Shown: positions 40,606 to 49,363 of the stretch, piece after piece
How the letters are laid out: every line of letters starts with the position of its first letter
Position numbering within the stretch: position 1 is the first letter of the stretch
Source: Firmicutes bacterium CAG:822
GTDB taxonomy: Bacteria > Bacillota_I > Bacilli_A > RF39 > UBA660
Reading direction: 5' to 3'
Assembly (NCBI GenBank): GCA_000432855.1
Contig: HF990864.1
Span: 27,116 to 78,106 of the forward strand
DNA: 50,991 nt
Program-made: the position numbers and the translations under genes
The notes under the pieces: generated by a model
Databases searched by the model: none
What the model was told of the DNA's origin: nothing
Seen by the model: only the letters and a program-made list of their open reading frames with translations

Positions 40606-41805
40606 ATGCTGATTAGAGAAGAGTATTTGCAAAAATTAATAGATAGTAAAGATTTAAATTTAATTAAAGTGATTACTGGAGTTAGAAGAAGTGGTAAGAG
40701 TACTTTATTATTGCAATACAAAGATTATTTATTATCTCAAAATATAAAAGAAAAAGACATCATCTATATGAATTTTGAAAGTGCTGAATGGTATGAAATA
40801 AAAGACTATAATGACTTATATAAAAACATTACATCCAAAATAACAGATGGTAATAAAAAATATATTTTATTAGATGAAGTTCAAAATGTAGTCGGTTGGG
40901 AAAAAGCTGTAAATTCATTATTAGTCGATACAAACTCGGACATATACATAACAGGTTCCAATGCCTATCTTTTATCAAGTGAATTAACAACTTTACTAGC
41001 AGGAAGAGTATTAACTATTAAAATATATCCTTTCTCATTCAAAGAGTTTATGGCTACATACCCATTTAAAAACGATGAAGATAAATATGATAGATTTGAT
41101 AAATATCTAAAATATGGTGGTATGCCAATGCTCGTAAACATGAATGATAATGAACAGTTAATAATAAATTACTTAAACGATTTAAAAGAAGTAGTATTAA
41201 AAAAAGATGTAATCAGTAGAAATAACATAAAAGACATTGTTTTCTTAGACAATTTAATTAAATACATGGCCTCTGTTATTGGTAATCTTACAACCCCTAA
41301 TGCCATCGCTGAATTTATGAAAAAAAACGGTAGTAATATTACAAATGAAACTGTAGACTCATACTTAAAAATGCTGGAAAATGCTTATTTCTTATATAGA
41401 GTACCTAGATATGAATTAAAAAAGAAACAATTATTAAAAACCCAGGGGAAATATTATTTTATCGATAATGGTTTAAAAAATATAATTGATGGAATAACTC
41501 ATTATGATAGTGGTAGTAGCTATGAAAACTTAGTGTACATTGAGCTTCTTCGTAGAGGCTACGAAGTATATGTTGGACAGTATAATGATATAGAAATAGA
41601 CTTTATAGCCATAAAACCTAATGAAAGAATTTATTATCAAGTATCGAGAAGTATCATGGATGAAAAAGTAGAAGAAAGAGAAAAAAAATCACTACTTGCT
41701 ATAAATGATAACTATAAAAAAGTAATTTTAACTATGGACCGTGTTAAAAATAAACAAATAGAAGGCATAGAAGTTGTGAATATTATAGACTTTTTACTAG
41801 ATTAA
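40606..41805 (+). CDS. AAA_14 / DUF4143 family ATPase
   Basis: A 399-residue protein of the AAA_14-DUF4143 type. Walker A is ITGVRRSGKSTLLLQ and Walker B YILLDEVQNVVGW. Sensor 1 is IYITGSNAYLLSSELTTLLAGR, in parts, followed by IYPFSFKEF and YGGMP. The C-terminal DUF4143 has KTQGKYYFIDNGLKN and the nuclease-like EIDFIAI, with YENLVYIELLRRGYEVYVG ahead of it (E...D-x-D pattern). These proteins are common in gut bacteria, and their function is not established. ATG 40606 follows AGAGGTGA; GTG 40597 is inside that site. Expression is probably tightly controlled (operator above). Confidence 0.88.
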   Translation: MLIREEYLQKLIDSKDLNLIKVITGVRRSGKSTLLLQYKDYLLSQNIKEKDIIYMNFESAEWYEIKDYNDLYKNITSKITDGNKKYILLDEVQNVVGWEKAVNSLLVDTNSDIYITGSNAYLLSSELTTLLAGRVLTIKIYPFSFKEFMATYPFKNDEDKYDRFDKYLKYGGMPMLVNMNDNEQLIINYLNDLKEVVLKKDVISRNNIKDIVFLDNLIKYMASVIGNLTTPNAIAEFMKKNGSNITNETVDSYLKMLENAYFLYRVPRYELKKKQLLKTQGKYYFIDNGLKNIIDGITHYDSGSSYENLVYIELLRRGYEVYVGQYNDIEIDFIAIKPNERIYYQVSRSIMDEKVEEREKKSLLAINDNYKKVILTMDRVKNKQIEGIEVVNIIDFLLD

Positions 41806-41831
41806 ACGTTCAAAATTAATGAACGTTTTTT
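41804..41831 (+). terminator. Intrinsic terminator of the ATPase gene
   Basis: A 9-bp stem AAACGTTCA (41804-41812) / TGAACGTTT (41820-41828) with a 7-nt loop and T6. Confidence 0.9.
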
Positions 41832-41839
41832 AATTAAAC

Positions 41840-41868
41840 TTGAACCAAAACCAAGGATAATATATAAT
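41840..41868 (+). promoter_or_regulatory. Promoter of the ABC-F transcript
   Basis: TTGAAC (41840-41845), 17 bp, TATAAT (41863-41868). About 40 bp here closely match the rarA promoter region (45070-45108). Confidence 0.8.
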
Positions 41869-41908
41869 TTTATTAAAGAACTAAAATTTATTTTAGGAGG
41901 TGGTGAAG

Positions 41909-41929
41909 ATGAGAAGATTATGCGTATAA
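41909..41929 (+). CDS. Six-residue leader peptide (MRRLCV) of the ABC-F gene
   Basis: ATG-AGA-AGA-TTA-TGC-GTA-TAA, preceded by an excellent site (AGGAGGTGGTGAAG). The frame is too short to be a protein with a function of its own. Codons 3-5 overlap the first of four complementary segments that run up to the ABC-F start. The MRR start resembles Arg-containing arrest leaders of macrolide-resistance genes (for example the MRL motif of ErmDL), but arrest is not shown by sequence alone. Confidence 0.7.
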   Translation: MRRLCV

Positions 41930-41972
41930 GTTAGGCATAAACTTTGATTATGCCGAATAAAGGAGGCATAAT
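41917..41972 (+). promoter_or_regulatory. Four-segment translational attenuator before the ABC-F gene
   Basis: Segment 1 ATTATGC (41917-41923, in the leader), 2 GGCATAA (41934-41940), 3 ATTATGCC (41947-41954), 4 GGCATAAT (41965-41972). 1:2 (6 bp) with 3:4 (8 bp) would bury part of AAGGAGG (41960-41966) and the bases next to ATG 41973. 2:3 (7 bp) would leave segment 4 free. A ribosome held on the leader covers segment 1 and favours 2:3. This is the logic of the ermC leader. Confidence 0.75.
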
Positions 41973-43487
41973 ATGTTTGAAGTAAAAAAATTAAATATAA
42001 AAATAAATGATAGATATATAATAAAAGATTTTTCTTTAACTTTAAATCCTAAAGATAAACTCGCCATCATTGGCGAAGAGGGAAATGGTAAATCAACTCT
42101 TTTAAAATCATTGTTAGGCATATGTGAGTATGCAGAAATCACAGGAAGTATAAATTCGAAAAATTATAGGATTGGTTATTTAAAACAATCGATGACTGAA
42201 GAAGACATAAATAAAAAAGTATATGATTTTCTATTTAAAGATGAAACCGACTATTATGAAAAAATAAATAAGCTTTATAAAAATCTAGATAAAATTAATC
42301 TAAATGATGATATACTAAATCAGACTATCACAACCTTATCCGGTGGCGAGAAAGTAAAAATAAATATTTTAAAACTATTATTAGATGAATATGATATCTT
42401 ATTCTTAGATGAACCAACCAACGATTTAGACATCGAAACTCTAACCTGGTTAGAAAACTTTATTAAAAATGAAAATAAACCAATAATTTATGTATCTCAT
42501 GATGAAACATTATTATCCAAAACAGCTAATATGATCTTACACCTAGAACAAATAAAAAAGAAAACAGATTGCCGTCACACATTATTGAAAATAGATTATG
42601 ACACATACGTTGAAAAAAGAATAAAAAAGATAGAAAAACAATCACAAGTAGCTAAAAACGAAAAAACAAAATTTAACAAACAACAAGAAAAATTAAAAAA
42701 GGTCATGCAGAAAGTTGAATATCAGCAAAACACAATCTCTAGGAAAGACCCACATGGAGCAAGACTTCTAAAAAAGAAAATGCATTCGTTAAAATCGGTA
42801 GAAAGTAAATTAAATAACGTAAAACTAACCGAAATGCCAGATGTAGAAGAAAACATTAACTTCTTCTTTGAAAAAGTAGAAATACCAAAAACCAAGCAAA
42901 TAATAGACTTAGATATACCAGTCCTTAAATCAGAAGATAAAGTACTAGCTAAAAACATCAAACTAAATATTATAGGAAATACTCACACATGTATTATTGG
43001 TAAAAATGGAACAGGTAAATCAACACTCATAAAAATCATTTATGAACAATTAAAAACACGCCCTGATATCAAACCAGGATATATGCCACAAACCTATGAA
43101 GATATCTTAAATAACTATAAAAATGTTTTAGATTTTATATGTCCAAACTCAGATAAAGTCCAAATTACAAAAGCTAGAATGTATTTAGGTAATATGAAAT
43201 TTACAAGAGAAGAAATGAATAGTGAAATCAAAAATTTAAGCAATGGAACTAAAGCTAAATTATTTTTAATAAAATTAGTTTTAGATGAATGCAATATCTT
43301 AATTTTAGATGAACCAACTAGAAATGTCAGCCCACTTTCTAATCCTGTAATTAGAAAAGTATTAAGAGAATATAACGGAACCATCATAAGTGTTTCTCAT
43401 GATAGAAAATATATTGAAGAAGTAATAGATACTTTATATATTTTAACTAAAGATGGCTTAACTATGGTGAATAATGATAAAAATTAA
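41973..43487 (+). CDS. ABC-F family ATPase (ribosome-protection type candidate)
   Basis: A 504-residue protein with two ABC domains and no membrane part. Domain 1: GEEGNGKST, TLSGGEKVKINIL, LFLDEPTNDLD, YVSHDE. An interdomain linker of about 90 residues (about 205-295) is Lys/Glu-rich and coiled-coil-like. Domain 2: GKNGTGKST, NLSNGTKAK (a divergent signature), LILDEPTRNVSPLSN (divergent after DEPT), SVSHDRKYIEEV. ABC-F proteins act on ribosomes; antibiotic-resistance members displace drugs from the peptidyl-transferase centre. The length and the leader/attenuator upstream favour a resistance-type role, but the drug is not predictable. AAGGAGG sits 7 nt before ATG 41973. Confidence 0.85.
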   Translation: MFEVKKLNIKINDRYIIKDFSLTLNPKDKLAIIGEEGNGKSTLLKSLLGICEYAEITGSINSKNYRIGYLKQSMTEEDINKKVYDFLFKDETDYYEKINKLYKNLDKINLNDDILNQTITTLSGGEKVKINILKLLLDEYDILFLDEPTNDLDIETLTWLENFIKNENKPIIYVSHDETLLSKTANMILHLEQIKKKTDCRHTLLKIDYDTYVEKRIKKIEKQSQVAKNEKTKFNKQQEKLKKVMQKVEYQQNTISRKDPHGARLLKKKMHSLKSVESKLNNVKLTEMPDVEENINFFFEKVEIPKTKQIIDLDIPVLKSEDKVLAKNIKLNIIGNTHTCIIGKNGTGKSTLIKIIYEQLKTRPDIKPGYMPQTYEDILNNYKNVLDFICPNSDKVQITKARMYLGNMKFTREEMNSEIKNLSNGTKAKLFLIKLVLDECNILILDEPTRNVSPLSNPVIRKVLREYNGTIISVSHDRKYIEEVIDTLYILTKDGLTMVNNDKN

Positions 43488-43536
43488 CCAAAAAAACGTA
43501 TATGAAATAAATTAAGAATAGATTGGAGACATATTT

Positions 43537-44775
43537 ATGTATAATGGCCAAAGTAAATAAATAATAACAACAAGCGACCTAGCAAACTTTTTAAAATTAT
43601 GTAATCATCATTTAATCCAAAAATATGGTATAGATTTAATTGGTGTGTTACAGTTAGATATAGAAGAAAATACAACTGAAATTTTAATGATGTTATTAAT
43701 GCAATTTGAAGATGTAAAAGAAATAATAAAACAATATGAATTATATGATATAATTTATGACTTTATTGATGAATTTCAAAAAACAAAAATTTACAAATTA
43801 TCTATAGAGGATTTAAGCATTACTCTACACAAAGGAGAACAAATAGAAAATTTAGATTCTCTTTTAACTGAAAAGCAACTAGAACAAATATTTAAAGCCT
43901 TAGAACATAATATGTATTTATATGAAAAATTATATAAAGATAAGGTGTTTATTATTGATAGTAGTATTGGAAAAAAAGCCAAAGTAACTATTTCTTCAAC
44001 TAGACTTTTTCACATATTAGGTCTAGAAGAAAAAGTCATCAAAGCCAATATGCAAGAATTTGAAAGTGTTTTCAATCACTCTGATAATATAAAATCATTA
44101 ATGACTGATAGAAAAGATTTATTTACTGTCTTAGAAAAAATACTAGCAAATGAAACTAGAATTATAAATGCAGTTTTAGAAGGAAAACTAAATCATACCT
44201 TTAACTTTCCAAAAATAGAAATGAAAAATTATGCATTTGAAAGAATGGGAATGTTAGAACATTCTTCTGGCGTTGTATTTTATGATAAAACAATTGATAC
44301 ATCACTAGAAGCCAAGACTTCTCATTTAAAATCAGATTTGTTTTTGCTAAACGATTTCATTAGAAATTATGATTTAGATTTTGTATTTTCAGCTTATAGA
44401 CCATATAAATTTAGTAGAAACTTTTCTATGATTAATAAAAAAACTAACATACAAAATAATTTACCAACATCAGATGCTGAAAGCCTATTTATCAGTAGTA
44501 AAGGATGGGGAAATAGTAGATTCTTAAATGGGCAACTCTCATCAATATCAGAAAGTGTTGGAATATATCATAAAAACAATTTTGACTATACCATTTCTTT
44601 AGAAGATGAGAGTGAATTACCACCAGTAGACCCAGACGAATACATTGAATTTTCAGACGAAGATAAGGCTCGTATGGCAAATGTTATTATTGAAAACTTA
44701 CCAAATTTGGATAATTCCCACTTAAAAAATTTATACGATGAATTAACAAAAGGAAAAGGAAATAAAAAAAGATAA
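43537..44775 (+). CDS. Unknown protein; in-frame TAA at codon 8
   Basis: Not recognised. ATG 43537 with TTGGAG upstream opens MYNGQSK, then TAA (43558-43560), then the same frame stays open to 44775. The part after the TAA already looks coding (TTSDLANFLKLCNHHLIQKY), so either the stop is a mutation or translation starts later; the first in-frame candidate is GTG 43645, giving 376 residues without a clear ribosome-binding site. The protein is soluble and mixed alpha/beta. Conserved-looking pieces are VTISSTRLFHILGLEEKVI, FERMGMLEHSSGVVFYDKTI and a Pro/Asp/Glu-rich end (ELPPVDPDEYIEFSDEDK). A nuclease-toxin-like domain of the PBECR kind is conceivable but weakly supported. Confidence 0.55.
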
Positions 44776-44781
44776 ATATAG

Positions 44782-44814
44782 AAACCACCATAACGAAATT
44801 AATGGTGGTTTAAT
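44782..44814 (+). terminator. Intrinsic terminator
   Basis: A 10-bp stem AAACCACCAT (44782-44791) / ATGGTGGTTT (44802-44811) with a 10-nt loop, then TAATTATA. The poor T-tail lowers certainty. Confidence 0.7.
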
Positions 44815-44965
44815 TATAGTAGTTTACTTTAAGAAACCTTTATTTTATAAATCATTTATAACACACTCATGTGAAAAAATATAAAATCGTGTTGATATTT
44901 ACCGTAATAATTCTCATAAAAGTTGGATTATGATATACTTGATATAAAAAAGTAAAATATTCTAT

Positions 44966-45064
44966 TTTGCTTTAACGATGACAATGTCAATAAAAGCAGG
45001 AATGAATGTCGAGTTTTTGTCACTAGAACAACACAAGCAATTGCATTAATAGCTCTATTTAAAA
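44966..45064 (-). pseudogene. Relic of spoVS
   Basis: About 100 bp on the minus strand match the 3' half of the intact spoVS at 49381: in different frames they read LNRAINAIAC (intact: LNQAIKAVAI) and FIPAFIDIVI (intact: CIPAFTDIVI). The flank 44926-44947 (TTATGATATACTTGATATA) also matches 49345-49363. Frames are broken and the 5' half is gone. The interval 44776-45118 holds in addition the terminator above and the rarA promoter; nothing else is seen. Confidence 0.8.
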
Positions 45065-45071
45065 CCCAAAC

Positions 45072-45100
45072 TTGAATCAAAACTACCAATAATATATAAT
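45072..45100 (+). promoter_or_regulatory. Promoter of rarA
   Basis: TTGAAT (45072-45077), 17 bp, TATAAT (45095-45100), followed by AGAGGTGAT before ATG 45119. It is near-identical to the ABC-F promoter at 41840. Confidence 0.8.
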
Positions 45101-45118
45101 TTTATTAGAGGTGATAAC

Positions 45119-46459
45119 ATGCATCAACAGTCACTATTTGAAATACCTAAAAATGAACCACTCGCATCTAGAATGCGCCCAAGAAATCTAACTGAATTTG
45201 CCGGCCAAACTCATTTAATAGGAGAGGGCAAACTACTTAGAAAAATGATTGAATCAGATAACATATCTTCCATGATTTTCTGGGGTCCACCAGGAGTCGG
45301 TAAAACCACATTAGCCAGAATAATTGCCCATGAAACTAAATCAGAATTTATCACATTCTCAGCTGTAACCTCAGGTATCAAAGAGATAAAAAAAGTTATG
45401 GAAGATGCCGAAAATAATAAGAGACTAGGTATAAAAACCATTGTCTTTGTCGATGAAATTCATAGATTTAACAAAGCTCAGCAAGATGCTTTCCTATCAT
45501 TTGTTGAAAAAGGCTCAATCGTTTTAATCGGCGCCACCACCGAAAACCCATCATTCGAAATCAATAATGCCTTACTTTCAAGATGTAGGGTATTTGTCTT
45601 AAAAGAATTATCTAATAGCGATATTTTAACCTTACTTAAAAGAGCTATTAAAGATGAAAGAGGCTTCGGCAAAGAAAAGATAAACATCAGCGAAGAAAAC
45701 CTAAAAATAATCGCTAACTATGCCAACGGTGATGCTAGAAGTGCTTTAACCACCTTAGATATAATCATTACCAATGCTGAAGAAGATAAAGATGGCACTA
45801 TTCAAGTATCTAAGGATATCATCGAAAATTGTATATCTAAAAAAGCCTTGCTATATGATAAAAATGGCGAAGAACACTATAACATCATCTCTGCCTTACA
45901 TAAATCCATGAGAAATTCCGATCCCGATGCCGCTGTTTACTGGCTTGCTAGAATGTTAGAAGCAGGTGAAGATCCAATTTATATTGCAAGAAGAATCACA
46001 AGATTTGCCTCTGAAGATATTGGCCTTGCCGACACTAATGCCTTAAACGTGGCTATTAATGTCTATCAAGCCTGCCATTTCATTGGTATGCCAGAGTGTA
46101 ATGTTCATCTAACTGAAGCCGTAATTTATATGTCACTGGCACCAAAATCAAATGCTTGTGATGTTGCTTATAGACTAGCCTCATCTGATGCCAAAAACAC
46201 TTTAGCTGAACCAGTTCCGTTAGTAATAAGAAATGCTCCAACCAAACTAATGAAAGACTTAAATTATGGTAAAGGCTATCAATATGCCCACGACACCAAA
46301 GATAAACTTACAAATATGGAATGTTTGCCACCATCTCTAAAAGGTAGAGAATACTATAAACCGGGCAGTCAAGGTAATGAAGCAAAATTTAAACAAAGAT
46401 TAGAAAAAATCAAAGAATGGAAAAAGGCTCATAGAAATATTCAAAACAAATTAAATTAA
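45119..46459 (+). CDS. rarA: Replication-associated recombination protein A (RarA/MgsA)
   Basis: A 446-residue clamp-loader-like AAA+ ATPase acting at stalled forks. The start QSLFEIPKNEPLASRMRPRN (LAxRMRP) is diagnostic. Walker A is WGPPGVGKTTLARIIA, Walker B IVFVDEIHRFNKAQQDAFL, sensor 1 IGATTENPSFEINNALLSR and the arginine-finger region ALLSRCRVF. The C-terminal tetramerisation part contains EHYNIISALHKSMRNSDPDA and MLEAGEDPIYIARRI. AGAGGTGAT precedes the ATG. It is monocistronic between its promoter and a terminator. Length and motifs are standard. Confidence 0.96.
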   Translation: MHQQSLFEIPKNEPLASRMRPRNLTEFAGQTHLIGEGKLLRKMIESDNISSMIFWGPPGVGKTTLARIIAHETKSEFITFSAVTSGIKEIKKVMEDAENNKRLGIKTIVFVDEIHRFNKAQQDAFLSFVEKGSIVLIGATTENPSFEINNALLSRCRVFVLKELSNSDILTLLKRAIKDERGFGKEKINISEENLKIIANYANGDARSALTTLDIIITNAEEDKDGTIQVSKDIIENCISKKALLYDKNGEEHYNIISALHKSMRNSDPDAAVYWLARMLEAGEDPIYIARRITRFASEDIGLADTNALNVAINVYQACHFIGMPECNVHLTEAVIYMSLAPKSNACDVAYRLASSDAKNTLAEPVPLVIRNAPTKLMKDLNYGKGYQYAHDTKDKLTNMECLPPSLKGREYYKPGSQGNEAKFKQRLEKIKEWKKAHRNIQNKLN

Positions 46460-46474
46460 AAGATTTGTTTTTTT
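46444..46474 (+). terminator. Intrinsic terminator of rarA
   Basis: An 8-bp stem AAACAAAT (46444-46451) / ATTTGTTT (46463-46470) overlapping the stop region, ending in T7. Confidence 0.75.
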
Positions 46475-46478
46475 ACTG

Positions 46479-46507
46479 TTTACTAAATACCCCATGGGGT
46501 ATATAAT
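46479..46507 (+). promoter_or_regulatory. csoR-copZ-copA promoter with CsoR operator
   Basis: TTTACT (46479-46484), 17 bp, TATAAT (46502-46507). Between the hexamers lies the 16-bp perfect palindrome ATACCCCATGGGGTAT (46487-46502), the G/C-tract form of CsoR operators. Apo-CsoR bound here would block transcription; Cu(I) binding would release it. Confidence 0.88.
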
Positions 46508-46525
46508 GAATGTGGGTGATAAAAG

Positions 46526-46813
46526 ATGAATAAGATAAAAAAGACCCACCGAAGTGCGGAAACTAAGAAAAATCTAATCAACCGACTAAACAGAATAAAC
46601 GGTCAAGTCAATGGGGTCAAAAAGATGATCGAAGAAGATTCTTATTGTAATGACATTTTAATTCAATTATCTGCTATTAAAAACTCTGTTCAAAGTTTGT
46701 CAAACGAACTTTTAGACTCTCATTTGCGTACCTGCATCACCAAAGGCTTACAAAAGGGAAATTTAGATGCCGTTGATGAAGTAGTAAATCTGTTCAAAAA
46801 ATTTAATAATTAG
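46526..46813 (+). CDS. csoR: Copper-sensing repressor CsoR
   Basis: A 95-residue all-helical CsoR/RcnR-family repressor. The copper ligands fit the C-H-C fingerprint: Cys41 (SYCNDILIQ), His66 and Cys70 (DSHLRTC). The first helix (LINRLNRINGQVNGVKKMIE) is the family hallmark. It is the first gene of the copper operon and its own palindromic operator overlaps the promoter (46479-46507). GTGGGTGAT precedes the ATG. Confidence 0.93.
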   Translation: MNKIKKTHRSAETKKNLINRLNRINGQVNGVKKMIEEDSYCNDILIQLSAIKNSVQSLSNELLDSHLRTCITKGLQKGNLDAVDEVVNLFKKFNN

Positions 46814-46826
46814 AAAGGAAATGAAT

Positions 46827-47033
46827 ATGAAAGAAATAGAATTAAAAGTAGAAGGAATGACTTGTGAAGGGTGTGAAAAACGTATTCAAAATGTCTTAAT
46901 GGATATTAATGGCGTTGAAAACGCTAAAGCTAGTCACACGGACAAAAAAGTCAAAATCACACTAAATAAAGATATCGATATAAACATCTTAAAAGAAGCC
47001 ATCGAAGATTTAGACTTTAAAGTAGTAGAGTAG
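46827..47033 (+). CDS. copZ: Copper chaperone CopZ-like (HMA domain)
   Basis: A 68-residue heavy-metal-associated domain with the Cu(I) site GMTCEGC (Cys-x-x-Cys) between strand 1 and helix 1, and the usual beta-alpha-beta-beta-alpha-beta pattern. It would pass Cu(I) to CopA or CsoR. ATG 46827 is preferred to ATG 46821 since AAAGG ends at 46818. It lies between csoR and copA in one operon. Confidence 0.92.
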   Translation: MKEIELKVEGMTCEGCEKRIQNVLMDINGVENAKASHTDKKVKITLNKDIDINILKEAIEDLDFKVVE

Positions 47034-47041
47034 GTGAAATC

Positions 47042-49246
47042 ATGCAAAGGATAATTTTATCTATCGATGGTATGACTTGTTCTGCTTGTTCAAACGGCTT
47101 AGAAAAATATCTAAACAAACAAAATGGTATTTATAATGCCTCAGTTAATCTAGTTATGGCAAATGCTACTATTGATTACGATGAAAAAATATTAGACATT
47201 CCAAAATTAGAAACATTTGTCAAAAAAGCCGGATTCAAAAGTCTAGGTGAATTTAAAGAAATCAAATTTGAAGCCAAAAGTAAAAATGAAAAAACAAAAC
47301 TAATCATCTTTACCATTCTAGCTATAATCTTAATGTATATCTCAATGGGTCACATGTTAAACTTGCCAGCATTACCATATTTAGACCCGCATAAACACGT
47401 ATACCCATACATGATTACTTTACTTTTACTAACCATATCATTCTTAATTTATGGCTTTGACATTATCAAAAATGGCTATAAAAATCTAATTCACAATACT
47501 CCAAACATGGACACTCTAGTTGCCATTGGCGTTCTAACAAGTTTCTTATATAGCCTATATAATATGTACCTAGTTTTTAAAGGTAATCAAAATGCCATTA
47601 TGAATCTATACTTTGAATCATCAGCCATTGTCATTTACTTCATAAAATTAGGTAGATTCATTGATGGTGCCAGTAAAGATAAAACAAAAGAAGCTATCAG
47701 CAAACTAGTGACCATAACCCCAACTAAAGCTACTATCAAAAAAGAAGATACATATAAAGAAGTAACCTTAGATGAAATCAAAAAAGGTGATATCGTCATT
47801 TGTAAAGCCGGTGAAAAAATAACCGTCGATGGCGAAATAATCTATGGTAAAGCTCATTTTGATGACTCATTTATAACCGGTGAAAGTAAACCCATAAATA
47901 AAACCATTGGCGCTAAAGTTCTAGCAGGCAGTCTAAACTATGATGGATACATCGAATATAAAGCTGAAAAAATCGGTAAAGATTCCACTATATCTGAAAT
48001 TGTTAGATTAGTTATCGAAGCAAGTAATACTAAATCTCCTATTTCTAAAGTAGCCGATAAAGTATCTGGCATCTTTGTTCCAATCGTCATCTTAATTGCC
48101 ATCATCACTTTAATATTATATTTACTTATAACTAAAGATTTAAGTGAGTCATTAATAACCTTTGTCACCATTTTAGTTATTGCTTGTCCTTGTAGTTTAG
48201 GTCTAGCCACACCACTAGCTATCGTTGTCAGCGAAGGAAAATGTGCTTCCGAAGGCATTTTAATCAAAAAAAGTGAAATATTAGAAAATGTTCAAAAAGT
48301 TGATACCATCATCTTTGATAAAACCGGCACTTTAACCTATGGTAAACTAAAAATTTCTAAAGTTATAAACTATAGTAATTTGGAGGACCAAAAATTATTA
48401 CAGTTAGCCGCTAGTCTCGAGGCTAAGTCAAGCCATCCAATCAGTAAGGCTTTTGAGGGTTATATGTCTGAAAATAATGTAACCCAATTAGAAGTATCGG
48501 ACTTTGAAAACATTCCAGGTTTTGGTATTAAAGGCAAAGTAGAAAACGAAGAAATAATGCTTGGTAACTCTAAATTATTAGATAAATATAATATCGAAAA
48601 CAATCACGCAGGTGATGAAAATGTCTTATCTTCAAATGGTAATTCGATAATATATGTTATAAAGAATAATGAAATTATTGCTTTAATCGGAGCCTGCGAT
48701 ATTATTAGAGAAAACGTCAAAAATGTAATTAAAGAATTACAAGAACAGGACATTACGACCGTTATACTTACCGGAGATAACGAAAGAGCAGCTAGTAAAA
48801 TTGCCAAAGAATTAGGTATAACCATAGTTTATAGTAATGTTGTCCCAACCGAAAAAGCAGAAGTTATTAAAAGGTTAAAAGAAGAAAACAAATATATCAT
48901 GATGTGTGGTGACGGCATCAACGATTCACCGGCTTTATCATTAAGCGACATTGGTGTCAGTATTCATGGAGCCACTGATATTGCCATGGATTCATCAGAT
49001 GTTATTTTGACACAAAACAATTTAAACAGTATTTTAAAACTAATAAACATTAGTAAAAAAACATTCAAAATTATCAAACAAAATCTTTTCTGGGCCTTTT
49101 TCTATAACCTTATTATGATTCCTATCGCCATAGGCATATTAAAACCTATCGGTATTACAATCACTCCAATGATTGCTAGTTTAGCTATGGTCTTTAGTAG
49201 TATCACCGTTATTTTAAACACTTTAAGATTAAAAAAGTTAAAATAA
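47042..49246 (+). CDS. copA: Copper-exporting P1B-type ATPase CopA
   Basis: A 734-residue pump. A single N-terminal HMA domain (GMTCSAC) comes first, then eight membrane helices. The metal site in helix 6 is VIACPCSLGLATP (CPC, Cu+-type). The A-domain reads ITGESKP, the phosphorylation site FDKTGTLT (Asp is the phosphate acceptor), then SSHPIS (HP motif) and the hinge CGDGINDSPALSLSDIG, in parts. It exports Cu(I) from the cytoplasm. GTAGGTGAAATC precedes the ATG, and it lies 8 bp after copZ. Expression should rise with copper through CsoR. Confidence 0.96.
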   Translation: MQRIILSIDGMTCSACSNGLEKYLNKQNGIYNASVNLVMANATIDYDEKILDIPKLETFVKKAGFKSLGEFKEIKFEAKSKNEKTKLIIFTILAIILMYISMGHMLNLPALPYLDPHKHVYPYMITLLLLTISFLIYGFDIIKNGYKNLIHNTPNMDTLVAIGVLTSFLYSLYNMYLVFKGNQNAIMNLYFESSAIVIYFIKLGRFIDGASKDKTKEAISKLVTITPTKATIKKEDTYKEVTLDEIKKGDIVICKAGEKITVDGEIIYGKAHFDDSFITGESKPINKTIGAKVLAGSLNYDGYIEYKAEKIGKDSTISEIVRLVIEASNTKSPISKVADKVSGIFVPIVILIAIITLILYLLITKDLSESLITFVTILVIACPCSLGLATPLAIVVSEGKCASEGILIKKSEILENVQKVDTIIFDKTGTLTYGKLKISKVINYSNLEDQKLLQLAASLEAKSSHPISKAFEGYMSENNVTQLEVSDFENIPGFGIKGKVENEEIMLGNSKLLDKYNIENNHAGDENVLSSNGNSIIYVIKNNEIIALIGACDIIRENVKNVIKELQEQDITTVILTGDNERAASKIAKELGITIVYSNVVPTEKAEVIKRLKEENKYIMMCGDGINDSPALSLSDIGVSIHGATDIAMDSSDVILTQNNLNSILKLINISKKTFKIIKQNLFWAFFYNLIMIPIAIGILKPIGITITPMIASLAMVFSSITVILNTLRLKKLK

Positions 49247-49248
49247 AT

Positions 49249-49281
49249 AAAAACCACCAAAAATATTCATAGTGGTTTTTT
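49249..49281 (+). terminator. Intrinsic terminator of the copper operon
   Basis: AAAACCAC (49250-49257) pairs with GTGGTTTT (49272-49279) across a 14-nt loop, followed by T-rich sequence. Confidence 0.8.
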
Positions 49282-49363
49282 AAATGGTAAAAAAACGATA
49301 AAATTGTGTCAACATTTGTCGTAATTTTACTCATTAAAGAAGAATTATGATATACTTGATATA

